From contig JAZNWH010000055.1 of NCBI GenBank assembly GCA_045593265.1, positions 1-9,609 on the forward strand: DNA of 9,609 bases, read 5' to 3'. Of this stretch, positions 1 to 6,890 are shown in pieces. This stretch comes from RGIG8497 sp045593265 (GTDB lineage Bacteria; Bacillota; Clostridia; RGIG6154). A program made the translations under genes and the position numbers. Numbering within the stretch: the stretch's first letter is position 1; each line of letters begins with the position of its first letter. The notes beneath the pieces were generated by a model. That model ran no database searches, was not told the DNA's origin, and worked only from the letters and a program-made list of their open reading frames with translations.

Positions 1-86
1 ATTTTTTCTTTTTTGGGAATAAAGCTGGTGTAATTTGCCTTGTTAAAATATTCAAAAGTCTTTAAAACAATATTTCTGCAAAATGG

Positions 87-115
87 TTGACAAAATAAGA
101 TTTATTCAGTATAAT
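87..115 (+). promoter_or_regulatory. Consensus sigma-70 promoter of the noncoding RNA
   Basis: A perfect -35 box TTGACA (87-92) is separated by exactly 17 bp from a perfect -10 box TATAAT (110-115), predicting a transcription start near 122-123. No protein gene follows, and a strongly structured segment begins at about 128, so the promoter most likely serves a stable RNA. A full match to both hexamers suggests high, constitutive expression; that level is inferred. No operator-like repeat is visible around it. Confidence 0.9.
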
Positions 116-121
116 AAACAT

Positions 122-462
122 AGAAAAGGGCAGTCCGTTGAATGACTCGCCAATATTATAAACTAAAAATTAGTCGCAAACATTGGTCGTGTGGGCGACT
201 AATTTGCTTTTATATCGAAAATAATCAAAAAGATTATTGCATAAACCAATATTCTCAATAATATTTTTCCCATAAAGCAACCACCCCCTTTCCATTATGT
301 AATGGGGTTTGGGGCGAGCCGTCCACGGAATGTTCATTCCAGAACTGCCTGTCAGATTTCTCCGACGAATACATTATACAACATATTTTATACTATTTCA
401 ACATCTTTTCACAAAAATCGAGTTATAGAAAAACACTGCAAGAAATTCTTGCAGTGTTTTTT
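122..462 (+). ncRNA. Structured noncoding RNA (possibly raiA-type; class unconfirmed)
   Basis: This stretch has no convincing gene but starts at a perfect promoter and ends at a terminator. The plus-strand RNA folds well by hand. The outer helix pairs 128-134 (GGGCAGU) with 344-350. A second helix pairs 146-151 (CUCGCC) with 313-318. Segments 135-138 and 140-145 can pair with 325-328 and 334-339, competing with a local GGAAU/AUUCC hairpin (327-340). Inside lie an 11-bp hairpin (167-177 with 195-205), a 7-bp hairpin (220-226 with 232-238) and a hairpin at 292-305 flanked by C-rich and G-rich runs. Loop bases 182-187 (AUUGGU) match 245-250 (ACCAAU), a pseudoknot. A small 3' hairpin follows at 351-366. 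The folded core is about 128-367; the transcript may run to the terminator at 462. Size, closed ends and Clostridial context fit the raiA-motif RNA as I remember it, but I cannot confirm this. 6S RNA is the main alternative, though the branched, pseudoknotted fold is less like its simple rod. Confidence is high for a structured RNA and low for the class. Confidence 0.72.
429..462. terminator. Bidirectional rho-independent terminator between oadA and the ncRNA
   Basis: A stem of up to 14 bp (429-442 with 448-461; core CACTGCAAG/CTTGCAGTG) has a 5-nt loop AAATT. T residues at 457-462 act on the plus strand and A residues at 429-433 give the U-tract on the minus strand. It begins one base after the oadA stop codon, so it ends the oad transcript, and it is the first strong terminator downstream of the plus-strand RNA. 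Confidence 0.9.
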
Positions 463-463
463 G

Positions 464-1894
464 TTATGATAAATCTTCTACAATAAGAGTTCTTACTCCA
501 CCATTGTCAGCTTTTGCAGGAGCTTTTTTAGCTTCTGTCTGAGGTGCCTGAGCACGACCGTCTCTTACATCAAAGAATTTAGATGCAACCTGTGGGAAAA
601 GTGCATAGCTGAGCACATCTTCCTCAGATTTTGCAATATCCTTTGTTTCTTCTCTGTATTTTGGAAGTTCAGGTTCAATTAAATCAGCAGGACGGCAGGT
701 AATAACCTGTTCGTCGCCGATTGCTTTCTTTCTTACTTCTTCATTTACAGGAGCAGGAAGCTGTCCGTATTCGCCTTTAAGAAGTCCTTTTGATTCCTTT
801 GTTATCATCTTATATCTTTCGCCTGAGATAACATTTAAAACAGCCTGAGTACCTACAATCTGGCTTGTAGGAGTAACAAGCGGAGGATAACCAAAGTCCT
901 CTCTTACTCTTGGAACCTCTGCAAGAACATCGTAATACTTATCTTCTGCATTAGCTTCCTTAAGCTGATTTAAAAGGTTTGAAAGCATACCGCCAGGAAC
1001 CTGATAAAGAAGTGTATTTGAATCAACATTTAACACCTTAGGATTAAGTGTTCCTTCTTCTTTAAGTTTTGTAGCAATTCCTCTGAAATGTGCAGCAGCT
1101 TTACTGAGGAGGTCAAGGTCAATTCCTGTATCCTTGTCCGTTCCTTTTAATGTTGCAACCAAACTTTCTGTTGATGGGTTTGATGTACCGTTTGCCATTG
1201 GAGACAAAGCACAGTCAACAATATCAACTCCTGCCTCAATTGCCATTAAGTTAGTCATATCACCTGTTCCTGCAGTGTTATGAGTGTGAAGATGGATAGG
1301 AACTCCAACATTTTCTTTCAATTTCTTAACGAGGCTGTATGCATCGTATGGAAGAAGAAGGTTTGCCATATCCTTGATACAAATTGTATCTGCACCCATT
1401 TTTTCAAGCTGCATTGCAAGCTTAACAAAATAGTCTTCATTATGAACAGGACTTACTGTGTAAGAAATTGCAGTTTCACACATACCACCATATTCTTTAA
1501 CAAACTTAACTGCTGCTTCCAAGTTTCTTGGGTCATTTAAAGCATCGAAAATTCTTACTACATCAATACCGTTTTCGATTGATTTCTTGCAGAACTGTTC
1601 AACAACATCATCTGCATAATGCTTATAACCTAAAATGTTCTGACCACGGAAAAGCATCTGCAATTTTGTATTAGGCATAGCCTTTTTAAGTGCTCTTAAT
1701 CTTTCCCATGGGTCTTCATTTAAAAATCTCATACATGAGTCAAATGTTGCTCCGCCCCAGCACTCTAATGACCAGTAGCCTGCTTTATCAAGAATTTCAC
1801 AAGCAGGAAGCATATCTTCAAGCTTCATTCTCGTTGCAGCTTGCGACTGATGTGCATCACGGAGAATTGTATCTGTTATAAATACCTTTGACAT
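464..1894 (-). CDS. oadA: Oxaloacetate decarboxylase alpha subunit (carboxyltransferase)
   Basis: This cytoplasmic subunit takes the carboxyl group from oxaloacetate and places it on the biotin of the carrier protein, releasing pyruvate. The 476-residue protein has the TIM-barrel carboxyltransferase domain of the PYC/OadA family in its first ~300 residues, then the conserved helical domain. The signature DTILRDAHQS starts at residue 8. Expected metal ligands are present: D13, the carbamylated lysine K174 (ICIKDMA) and the HTH pair H203/H205. Classical enterobacterial OadA is about 590 residues and carries its own biotin domain. Here the protein stops after an Ala/Pro/Lys linker-like tail (about 448-463) and a short end, and biotin sits on a separate gene two positions upstream. 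The ATG has an AAGGAG site, 20 bp after oadB. Last gene of the operon, followed at once by a terminator. A pyruvate carboxylase B subunit is a possible alternative, but the oadB and oadG neighbours argue for decarboxylation. Confidence 0.93.
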   Translation of the reverse strand: MSKVFITDTILRDAHQSQAATRMKLEDMLPACEILDKAGYWSLECWGGATFDSCMRFLNEDPWERLRALKKAMPNTKLQMLFRGQNILGYKHYADDVVEQFCKKSIENGIDVVRIFDALNDPRNLEAAVKFVKEYGGMCETAISYTVSPVHNEDYFVKLAMQLEKMGADTICIKDMANLLLPYDAYSLVKKLKENVGVPIHLHTHNTAGTGDMTNLMAIEAGVDIVDCALSPMANGTSNPSTESLVATLKGTDKDTGIDLDLLSKAAAHFRGIATKLKEEGTLNPKVLNVDSNTLLYQVPGGMLSNLLNQLKEANAEDKYYDVLAEVPRVREDFGYPPLVTPTSQIVGTQAVLNVISGERYKMITKESKGLLKGEYGQLPAPVNEEVRKKAIGDEQVITCRPADLIEPELPKYREETKDIAKSEEDVLSYALFPQVASKFFDVRDGRAQAPQTEAKKAPAKADNGGVRTLIVEDLS

Positions 1895-1914
1895 ATTAAA
1901 TCTCCTTTCTTAAA

Positions 1915-3639
1915 TTAAGCAAATAATGCAAGGAGAACACCGGCTGCGATAGCAGAGCCGATAACACCTGCAACATTCGGTCCCATAGCATGCATAAGAA
2001 GGAAGTTTGATGGATTAGCCTCCTGACCAACCTTCTGTGAAACTCTTGCAGCCATTGGTACAGCAGAAACGCCTGCGGAACCGATTAAAGGATTAATCTT
2101 ATTCTTAAGGAACAAGTTCATAAACTTAGCAAGTAATACACCACCTGCAGTACCCATACCAAAGGCAACAATACCCATAGCAAGGATACAAAGTGTAAGA
2201 GGTGAAAGGAATGTATCAGCAGTTGCTGTTGCACCTACAGAAATTCCTAAGAATACTGTTACAATATTCATAAGCTCGTTCTGAACAGTTTTAGCAAGTC
2301 TGTCGCAAACACCTGACTCTGTCAAAAGGTTACCAAGCATAAGTGAACCTACCAACGGAGCAGCTGATGGAACAAGCCATGCAACAAAGATTGTTACAAC
2401 TATCGGGAATAAAATCTTCTCTGTCTTTGAAACAGGACGGAGGGTTGTCATAACGATTTCTCTTTCCTTTTTAGTTGTAAGAAGCTTCATAATAGGTGGC
2501 TGAATTACAGGAACAAGAGCCATATAAGAATAAGCTGCAACTGCAATAGGTCCTAAGAAATTAGGAGCAAGCTTTGAGGTTACGAAAATAGCTGTAGGCC
2601 CATCCGCACCACCGATAATACCAACCGATGCTGCTAAATTCTCGAGGGGTGTTCCTGCAAGGAATGTTTCAAGTGCAGGAACTATTAACGGGAACAATTC
2701 CTTTACACCTAAGAATGTAGCAAAAATACCAATCTGTGCTGCTGCACCTAAAAGAAGACTCTTTGGATTTGCAATCAAAGGACCGAAGTCTGTCATTGCA
2801 CCAACACCAACAAAGATGAGGCAAGGATAAATACCAAGCTTTACACCCAGATATAAAACGTCGATAAGACCTGCTGCTTCTGTAGTTCCGTTCCCCGTTG
2901 GTATTCCGTTAGCAAACATTTCCCAATGAACATGTCCGCCTGCAAAAAGCTCTTCGTGATAAACGCCTGCACCTATTAAGTTGGTAAGCAACATACCAAA
3001 AGCAATAGGTAAAAGTAATAATGGTTCGAATTTCTTTACTATAGCAAGATATAAAAGCACACAAGCAATTGCAACCATTAATACAGTTTTCCAGTTTCCA
3101 CCCTGGAAAATCATTGAAAAACCAGTCTGCTTAATAAAATTCATAATACCATTAGATGTTGACACATCTTCTGTCTTTAAGATATCACTGTATTCAACAG
3201 CTAACACTTCTTCATTCTGCTGTGAACCCTGTGCATAAACATCCTCAGTTTCTAAAATATAGTTGATAAATGCATCAACCACAGGCATTTTATTTTCTTC
3301 TTCAAATTTTTCATAATTTTCTATTGAAACATTGAAGATTACATTTTTCTGCTGACCTGCTTTTAATTCGCCAATCATTGCACCTGTATTGCCCATTTCG
3401 TTTACTGCTGTATCCTTTAGTGTAACAGCCTTATCTTTAGCATCAATAACAAGTACTGAATTTGCAATATTATCCGAAGATGTATTTACTACTGTTAAAG
3501 TAAGGATTTCTTTTTCTGCATCATAAGAATATCCTTTAATTTGTATTGGTTGTTCCTCTGCAGGAGATGCAAAGCATGATAAAGTACACATACAAAGCAT
3601 TACCAATGTAAGAAGAACAGTAAAAATTCTTTTTGTCAT
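1915..3639 (-). CDS. oadB: Na+-translocating decarboxylase beta subunit with extra N-terminal domain
   Basis: This is the membrane pump subunit: it decarboxylates carboxybiotin and couples this to Na+ export. The canonical OadB body starts near residue 167, with the hallmark AIVKKFEPLLLLPIAFG at about 199-215 and many membrane helices to the end. Residues shown to matter in Klebsiella OadB can be matched by spacing: D346 in GGADGPTAIF (D203), Y372 (Y229), and N516, G520 and S525 in NPLIGSAGVS (N373, G377, S382). It should therefore be active. The protein is 574 residues, while OadB is usually about 375-435. The extra part is a signal-peptide-like segment (K3, R4, hydrophobic to ~22, possible cleavage after CFA at 24) and a beta-rich domain (about 30-105) with an acidic linker to ~165. 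No lipobox is convincing. The ATG has AGGGG upstream; the frame is intact, so the extension is part of the gene. Glutaconyl- and methylmalonyl-CoA decarboxylases share this subunit; OadA next door selects oxaloacetate. Confidence 0.93.
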   Translation of the reverse strand: MTKRIFTVLLTLVMLCMCTLSCFASPAEEQPIQIKGYSYDAEKEILTLTVVNTSSDNIANSVLVIDAKDKAVTLKDTAVNEMGNTGAMIGELKAGQQKNVIFNVSIENYEKFEEENKMPVVDAFINYILETEDVYAQGSQQNEEVLAVEYSDILKTEDVSTSNGIMNFIKQTGFSMIFQGGNWKTVLMVAIACVLLYLAIVKKFEPLLLLPIAFGMLLTNLIGAGVYHEELFAGGHVHWEMFANGIPTGNGTTEAAGLIDVLYLGVKLGIYPCLIFVGVGAMTDFGPLIANPKSLLLGAAAQIGIFATFLGVKELFPLIVPALETFLAGTPLENLAASVGIIGGADGPTAIFVTSKLAPNFLGPIAVAAYSYMALVPVIQPPIMKLLTTKKEREIVMTTLRPVSKTEKILFPIVVTIFVAWLVPSAAPLVGSLMLGNLLTESGVCDRLAKTVQNELMNIVTVFLGISVGATATADTFLSPLTLCILAMGIVAFGMGTAGGVLLAKFMNLFLKNKINPLIGSAGVSAVPMAARVSQKVGQEANPSNFLLMHAMGPNVAGVIGSAIAAGVLLALFA

Positions 3640-3659
3640 GAGTAATTACCCCTATCAAA

Positions 3660-4004
3660 TTATTTAATTGTGCACAATACGTCGCCTGACTGAACAGCTG
3701 CACCCTTGGTTGCTGCAACAGATGTTACAACACCGTCATTTGCTGCCATGATTTCATTTTCCATTTTCATAGCCTCTAAAATCATAAGAACCTGACCCTT
3801 TTTAACACTATCGCCAACATTTACATTAACGCTTAAAATTGTTCCCGGCATTGGAGCTGTTACAGTTTCGCCTTCACCATTTGCTACAGGCGCTGCTGCA
3901 GGAGCTGGTGCTGCCTTAGCTGCAGTAGTTGCTTCATTTGCTGACATTTCTTCAATTTCTACTTCATAAACTGTTCCGTTTACATTAACCTTATACTTTT
4001 TCAT
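3660..4004 (-). CDS. Biotin carboxyl carrier protein of the decarboxylase
   Basis: A 114-residue biotinyl-domain protein that shuttles the carboxyl group from OadA to OadB. A short N-terminal strand region (KKYKVNVNGTVYEVEIEE) resembles the start of GcdC/MmdC-type carriers. A flexible Ala/Pro-rich linker follows (about 27-41), then the biotinyl domain (about 48-114) with APMPGTI and the attachment motif EAMKMEN. K80 is the expected biotinylated lysine. The ATG is preceded by a strong GGAGG. It lies 20 bp upstream of oadB and 17 bp downstream of oadG. In enterobacterial enzymes this domain is fused to OadA; here it is free, as in other Clostridial decarboxylases. No biotin ligase is in the window, so modification must rely on a gene elsewhere. 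A lipoyl role is unlikely because the AMKM motif is the biotin form. Confidence 0.92.
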   Translation of the reverse strand: MKKYKVNVNGTVYEVEIEEMSANEATTAAKAAPAPAAAPVANGEGETVTAPMPGTILSVNVNVGDSVKKGQVLMILEAMKMENEIMAANDGVVTSVAATKGAAVQSGDVLCTIK

Positions 4005-4021
4005 TTTCTTTTCCTCCGATA

Positions 4022-4309
4022 TTAAAGTTTTTTAAATGATTTAATTCTTATTCCTTCTACATCAGTTCCAAGCTCTTCTGCTATAGCGCATGCAACTGCC
4101 GCGATTACTTCCTGCTTATTTTCAGTTTTTGAAATTGCAGGCGCAACAGATGCGGGAGCTACCTGAGCCTGTTTTGCAGCTTCAGGATTTTTCTTTTCAA
4201 ACATATTGCACACTGCGCTCATTACATAGCAAAGCAGAACTATACATATAAGTCCGAAAAACACAGTACCAATTCCCAAGGCACAAACAAACAAACTGCT
4301 TATTCCCAC
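4022..4309 (-). CDS. oadG: Decarboxylase gamma subunit (OadG family), GTG start
   Basis: A small membrane anchor that in this family binds OadB through its helix and OadA through its cytoplasmic tail. The 95 residues comprise one N-terminal membrane helix (about 5-32), a short charged stretch FEKKNPEAAKQ, an Ala/Pro-rich linker (about 47-59), and a C-terminal helix-strand segment (EVIAAVACAIAEELG, then IRIKSFKKL). This layout is typical of OadG in Clostridia, whose sequences diverge strongly from enterobacterial OadG; the zinc-binding His/Asp tail of the Klebsiella protein is not visible. The start is GTG at 4307-4309, supported by AAAGGAGGG with about 6 nt spacing; the next in-frame Met is M30, inside the helix. 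First gene of the operon, about 70 nt downstream of the predicted transcription start. The assignment rests on architecture and position more than on identity. Confidence 0.8.
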   Translation of the reverse strand: MGISSLFVCALGIGTVFFGLICIVLLCYVMSAVCNMFEKKNPEAAKQAQVAPASVAPAISKTENKQEVIAAVACAIAEELGTDVEGIRIKSFKKL

Positions 4310-4386
4310 AACAAACCCTCCTTTGCATTTCTGCTTAATAATTATGTTTAAATTCTAAAAAAACCGAATTTTTCACTACATAACAT

Positions 4387-4415
4387 ATCATACCAAATTT
4401 TCAAGTTTTTTTCAA
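4387..4415 (-). promoter_or_regulatory. Predicted promoter of the oad operon
   Basis: On the minus strand a -35 box TTGAAA (4410-4415) is followed after 17 bp by a -10 box TATGAT (4387-4392). The predicted start near 4380 gives a leader of about 70 nt before the oadG GTG. It lies between the terminator of the glycosyltransferase gene and oadG, as an independent operon requires. The leader shows no strong hairpin or riboswitch-like fold. Two CTTGAAAA repeats (4399-4405 and 4410-4416 on the plus strand as caag) sit over the -35/spacer and may be chance in AT-rich DNA. Confidence 0.7.
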
Positions 4416-4447
4416 GACTTTTTCACCTCTTTTTAAAGATAATTTGC

Positions 4448-4481
4448 AAAAAAATAAATCAGGAGGTTAACCTGATTTATT
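4448..4481 (-). terminator. Rho-independent terminator of the glycosyltransferase gene
   Basis: On the minus strand an 11-bp perfect stem (AATAAATCAGG, 4471-4481, with CCTGATTTATT, 4453-4463) encloses a 7-nt loop and runs into seven U residues (4448-4454). The stem's first arm contains the stop codon of the glycosyltransferase gene, so transcription should stop almost directly after it. This separates the surface-glycan cluster from the oad operon. Confidence 0.88.
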
Positions 4482-6864
4482 CTACATATTTCTGTCCCTT
4501 AATAAAATCCTTGATTTTCCTCGGTATTGTGGTAAGAAACCACCCGAGTCTGTAGCTTGTTGATCTTCTTATTTCTTTTACTGTGTTTTCAAGGTCTGCT
4601 ATACGGGCAGCACTTTGAGAAAATTCCTCTGTTATGATACCTTCTTTAATTCTCAACAGCAGTCCTTGTGCTGTATAATGACACAGTGTATTTATCGTTG
4701 CACAAACAGAAGAACTTATTGCCACCATAGATTCCGAAGGATTAAGTGTTTGCTCAAAAATGTAATCCCAATGCTTTGATAAATCAAAACTCAAAAGTTC
4801 TTCTGCGCTCTTTCGTGCTTCCGCTCCCATTTTTCGTTTTAAATCATCGTCAGATAAAATTTGAACAATTTTTTCTGTAGCACCGTCAATATCGTTTTGA
4901 GACACAACAAACATTCCTTTGCCACTACGCACAGTATCTACATTAGGCAAATCATACGTTACAAGAGGAAGTCCACAAATTTTACTTTCCACAAGTGAAA
5001 GACAGAAACCTTCAAATCTACTGGTTATAAGCATTACATCTGCTGCTTGATAATAAGGTAAAACATCTTTTTTAAAGCCCACCATATTTACAGCATTTTC
5101 AAGCTTATTATCTTGTATATATATATTTATACTGTCAATATAAAGCTTATCGTCACCGTCTCCAACAATTGTTAGTGTCGCTTCTGGAATTTTATTTATT
5201 ACATTCTGAATAATTTTCAATGCGTCATGTATTTGCTTTTCATTTGAAATACGGCAAACCATAACTATATTTTTACCGCTAAGGCTCGAAGTTTCGGTAT
5301 CAAAAGACCATGGAACGGGGTTTGTTGTTTTTATACAATTTAGCCCTAAAGAGTTCCAATAGGTTACATCGGTGTTGCTTAAACCAACCACCATATCGAC
5401 AAAATTATATACTTTGTGAAGTGTGGCATTCTTATACGCTGCAATTTGATCAAGACTTGTTAAATCGGCACAGAAGGTTCCGTGGGTATGTACAATAAAC
5501 GGTATACCAAGACTTTTTACAATCATTGCATCTGCAATAAGATTCGGATCAAGCCATGCATTATAAATAAAAGCATCAACATTATGCTCCAAAAGGCTTC
5601 TTCTCAAAAAAGATATTCTTTCTTCAAATGACTTTATTATTCCATATTTATACTCTGGTAAAACAATACGCGTCACGCTTGAATTTATATAATAATCTTT
5701 CTCGTTTGCCTCCTGAGTTGTGTATAAAATAACCCTATATCCGTTTTTAACCCAAATATCTGTAAGCTGTGACAATACGTTTTCCACACCACCGTTATAC
5801 ATTCTGTAATAAAACACGGCAACTGTTTTTATTTTTTTCTTTGTTGTTTTAAAAACATCCAGATCCGCACAAATTTCTGCAAGCTTATCAGAAACTACAC
5901 CACCGTTTAAATACATTGCCTGCACAAAAGAAGATATAAGTTGGTCAGTTGTGAAGTGTTTCAAAACATCATTCACAAAATTTTGTCTTTTTTTCTTCGG
6001 AATCTTATTTAACAGTGTATAACTGATGCTGTCATAAATCTGTAATTCAATTCTGTTTAGTGCACTTTTGCAAATTTCAGTACAACCTTGTTTTTGAGTC
6101 CATTCTTTTAAAAAGTTGTACACATAAGAACATTTTGCAATAGACTGTATTCGTCTGTCAGATATTTCATTTGTAGTAGATATACCATTCCCATATCTAT
6201 AGTTATAAAGTTTCATGTTAATGCTATAATATGATTTTGCAAAAAAACAAGCAATATACGAAAACAATACATCCTCTGACATTATTATATGTTCATCTGG
6301 AATAACTTCAGAAACCTTATCAACTATTGATTTTTTATATATTTTGTTCCAAATTGATAAGTTAATTTTATCTTTTGAATGATTAAAAACTAAAAGTCCC
6401 CCTGTTTTCGGTGAAAAAATCTTCATATCAAGAGGTTTTAAATACTCGTACACACCTTTGATTTCCAACGAGCATTTTTCTATCACATCTTTATCTCCAA
6501 AGACATTAGCACCAAATTGCAATATATCAACTTTTGCTTTTTTTATAGCATTGTATGCAGTTTCACATGCTTTAAAATCAAGTGAATCATCCCCGTCCAA
6601 AAACATAATATATTCCCCGCTTGCCATATCATACCCGGTTTTTCTGGCAAGCATCAAACCTTTGTTTTTTTGGTGGGTAACGAGCTTTAATCTATTGTCG
6701 GTATCAAGCCATTTTTTTATTATTTTGCTCGTTTCGTCTGTTGAGCCATCATCAACAATTATAAACTCAACTTCTTTTAAAGTCTGATTTATCATGCTGT
6801 GCAAACATTCTTCTATATATTCAGCTACATTATATGCTGCAACAATCACGCTTAACTTTGTCAT
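4477..6864 (-). CDS. Bifunctional GT2-GT4 glycosyltransferase fusion
   Basis: A 795-residue protein holding two glycosyltransferases. Residues 1-~240 form a GT2 (GT-A) domain: SVIVAAYN at 5-12, VDDGSTD at 37-43, the metal-binding DGD at 90-92 in FLDGDDS, and an acidic SED at 196-198 likely supplying the base. A helical spacer follows (about 240-340). Residues ~343-705 form a GT4 (GT-B) domain: NGGVENV at 357-363, HTHGT at 459-463, basic residues R538 and K543, and the EX7E signature E618-E626 (EGFCLSLVE). The C-terminal ~80 residues contain a short coiled-coil-like helix (about 750-770) and a basic amphipathic end often seen on peripheral membrane glycosyltransferases. There is no signal peptide, so it should act on the cytoplasmic face and could add two sugars in turn to a lipid-linked glycan. 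The ATG has AAAAGGAG; it lies 26 bp after the phosphoglycerol transferase gene and is the last gene of its operon. Sugar specificity cannot be read. Confidence 0.88.
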   Translation of the reverse strand: MTKLSVIVAAYNVAEYIEECLHSMINQTLKEVEFIIVDDGSTDETSKIIKKWLDTDNRLKLVTHQKNKGLMLARKTGYDMASGEYIMFLDGDDSLDFKACETAYNAIKKAKVDILQFGANVFGDKDVIEKCSLEIKGVYEYLKPLDMKIFSPKTGGLLVFNHSKDKINLSIWNKIYKKSIVDKVSEVIPDEHIIMSEDVLFSYIACFFAKSYYSINMKLYNYRYGNGISTTNEISDRRIQSIAKCSYVYNFLKEWTQKQGCTEICKSALNRIELQIYDSISYTLLNKIPKKKRQNFVNDVLKHFTTDQLISSFVQAMYLNGGVVSDKLAEICADLDVFKTTKKKIKTVAVFYYRMYNGGVENVLSQLTDIWVKNGYRVILYTTQEANEKDYYINSSVTRIVLPEYKYGIIKSFEERISFLRRSLLEHNVDAFIYNAWLDPNLIADAMIVKSLGIPFIVHTHGTFCADLTSLDQIAAYKNATLHKVYNFVDMVVGLSNTDVTYWNSLGLNCIKTTNPVPWSFDTETSSLSGKNIVMVCRISNEKQIHDALKIIQNVINKIPEATLTIVGDGDDKLYIDSINIYIQDNKLENAVNMVGFKKDVLPYYQAADVMLITSRFEGFCLSLVESKICGLPLVTYDLPNVDTVRSGKGMFVVSQNDIDGATEKIVQILSDDDLKRKMGAEARKSAEELLSFDLSKHWDYIFEQTLNPSESMVAISSSVCATINTLCHYTAQGLLLRIKEGIITEEFSQSAARIADLENTVKEIRRSTSYRLGWFLTTIPRKIKDFIKGQKYVE

Positions 6865-6890
6865 TTTTTTCTCCTTTTAAGAACCGTTTT

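Noticed and set aside
1..33. Open plus-strand frame from the edge to TAA at 31-33, possibly the tail of a gene
   Set aside because: Only ten codons are visible and no terminator follows; nothing distinguishes it from chance.
34..86. AT-rich segment before the ncRNA promoter
   Set aside because: I see no hairpin, reading frame or repeat that can be supported.
142..261. A 39-codon plus-strand reading frame starting ATG inside the ncRNA
   Set aside because: There is no Shine-Dalgarno sequence before it, the start lies within paired helices, and the peptide shows no recognisable feature; RNA structure explains the region better.
1280..1540. Plus-strand reading frame opposite oadA
   Set aside because: It is antisense to a strongly conserved gene and the protein has no family features; it is a shadow frame.
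3536..3718. 60-codon minus-strand frame bridging oadB and the carrier gene
   Set aside because: It overlaps two well-supported genes in another frame.
4310..4380. Riboswitch in the oad leader
   Set aside because: The leader is only ~70 nt, AT-rich, and shows no stable or recognisable fold.
6458..6787. 109-codon plus-strand reading frame opposite the glycosyltransferase
   Set aside because: It lies opposite the conserved GT2 domain and has no supporting ribosome site.
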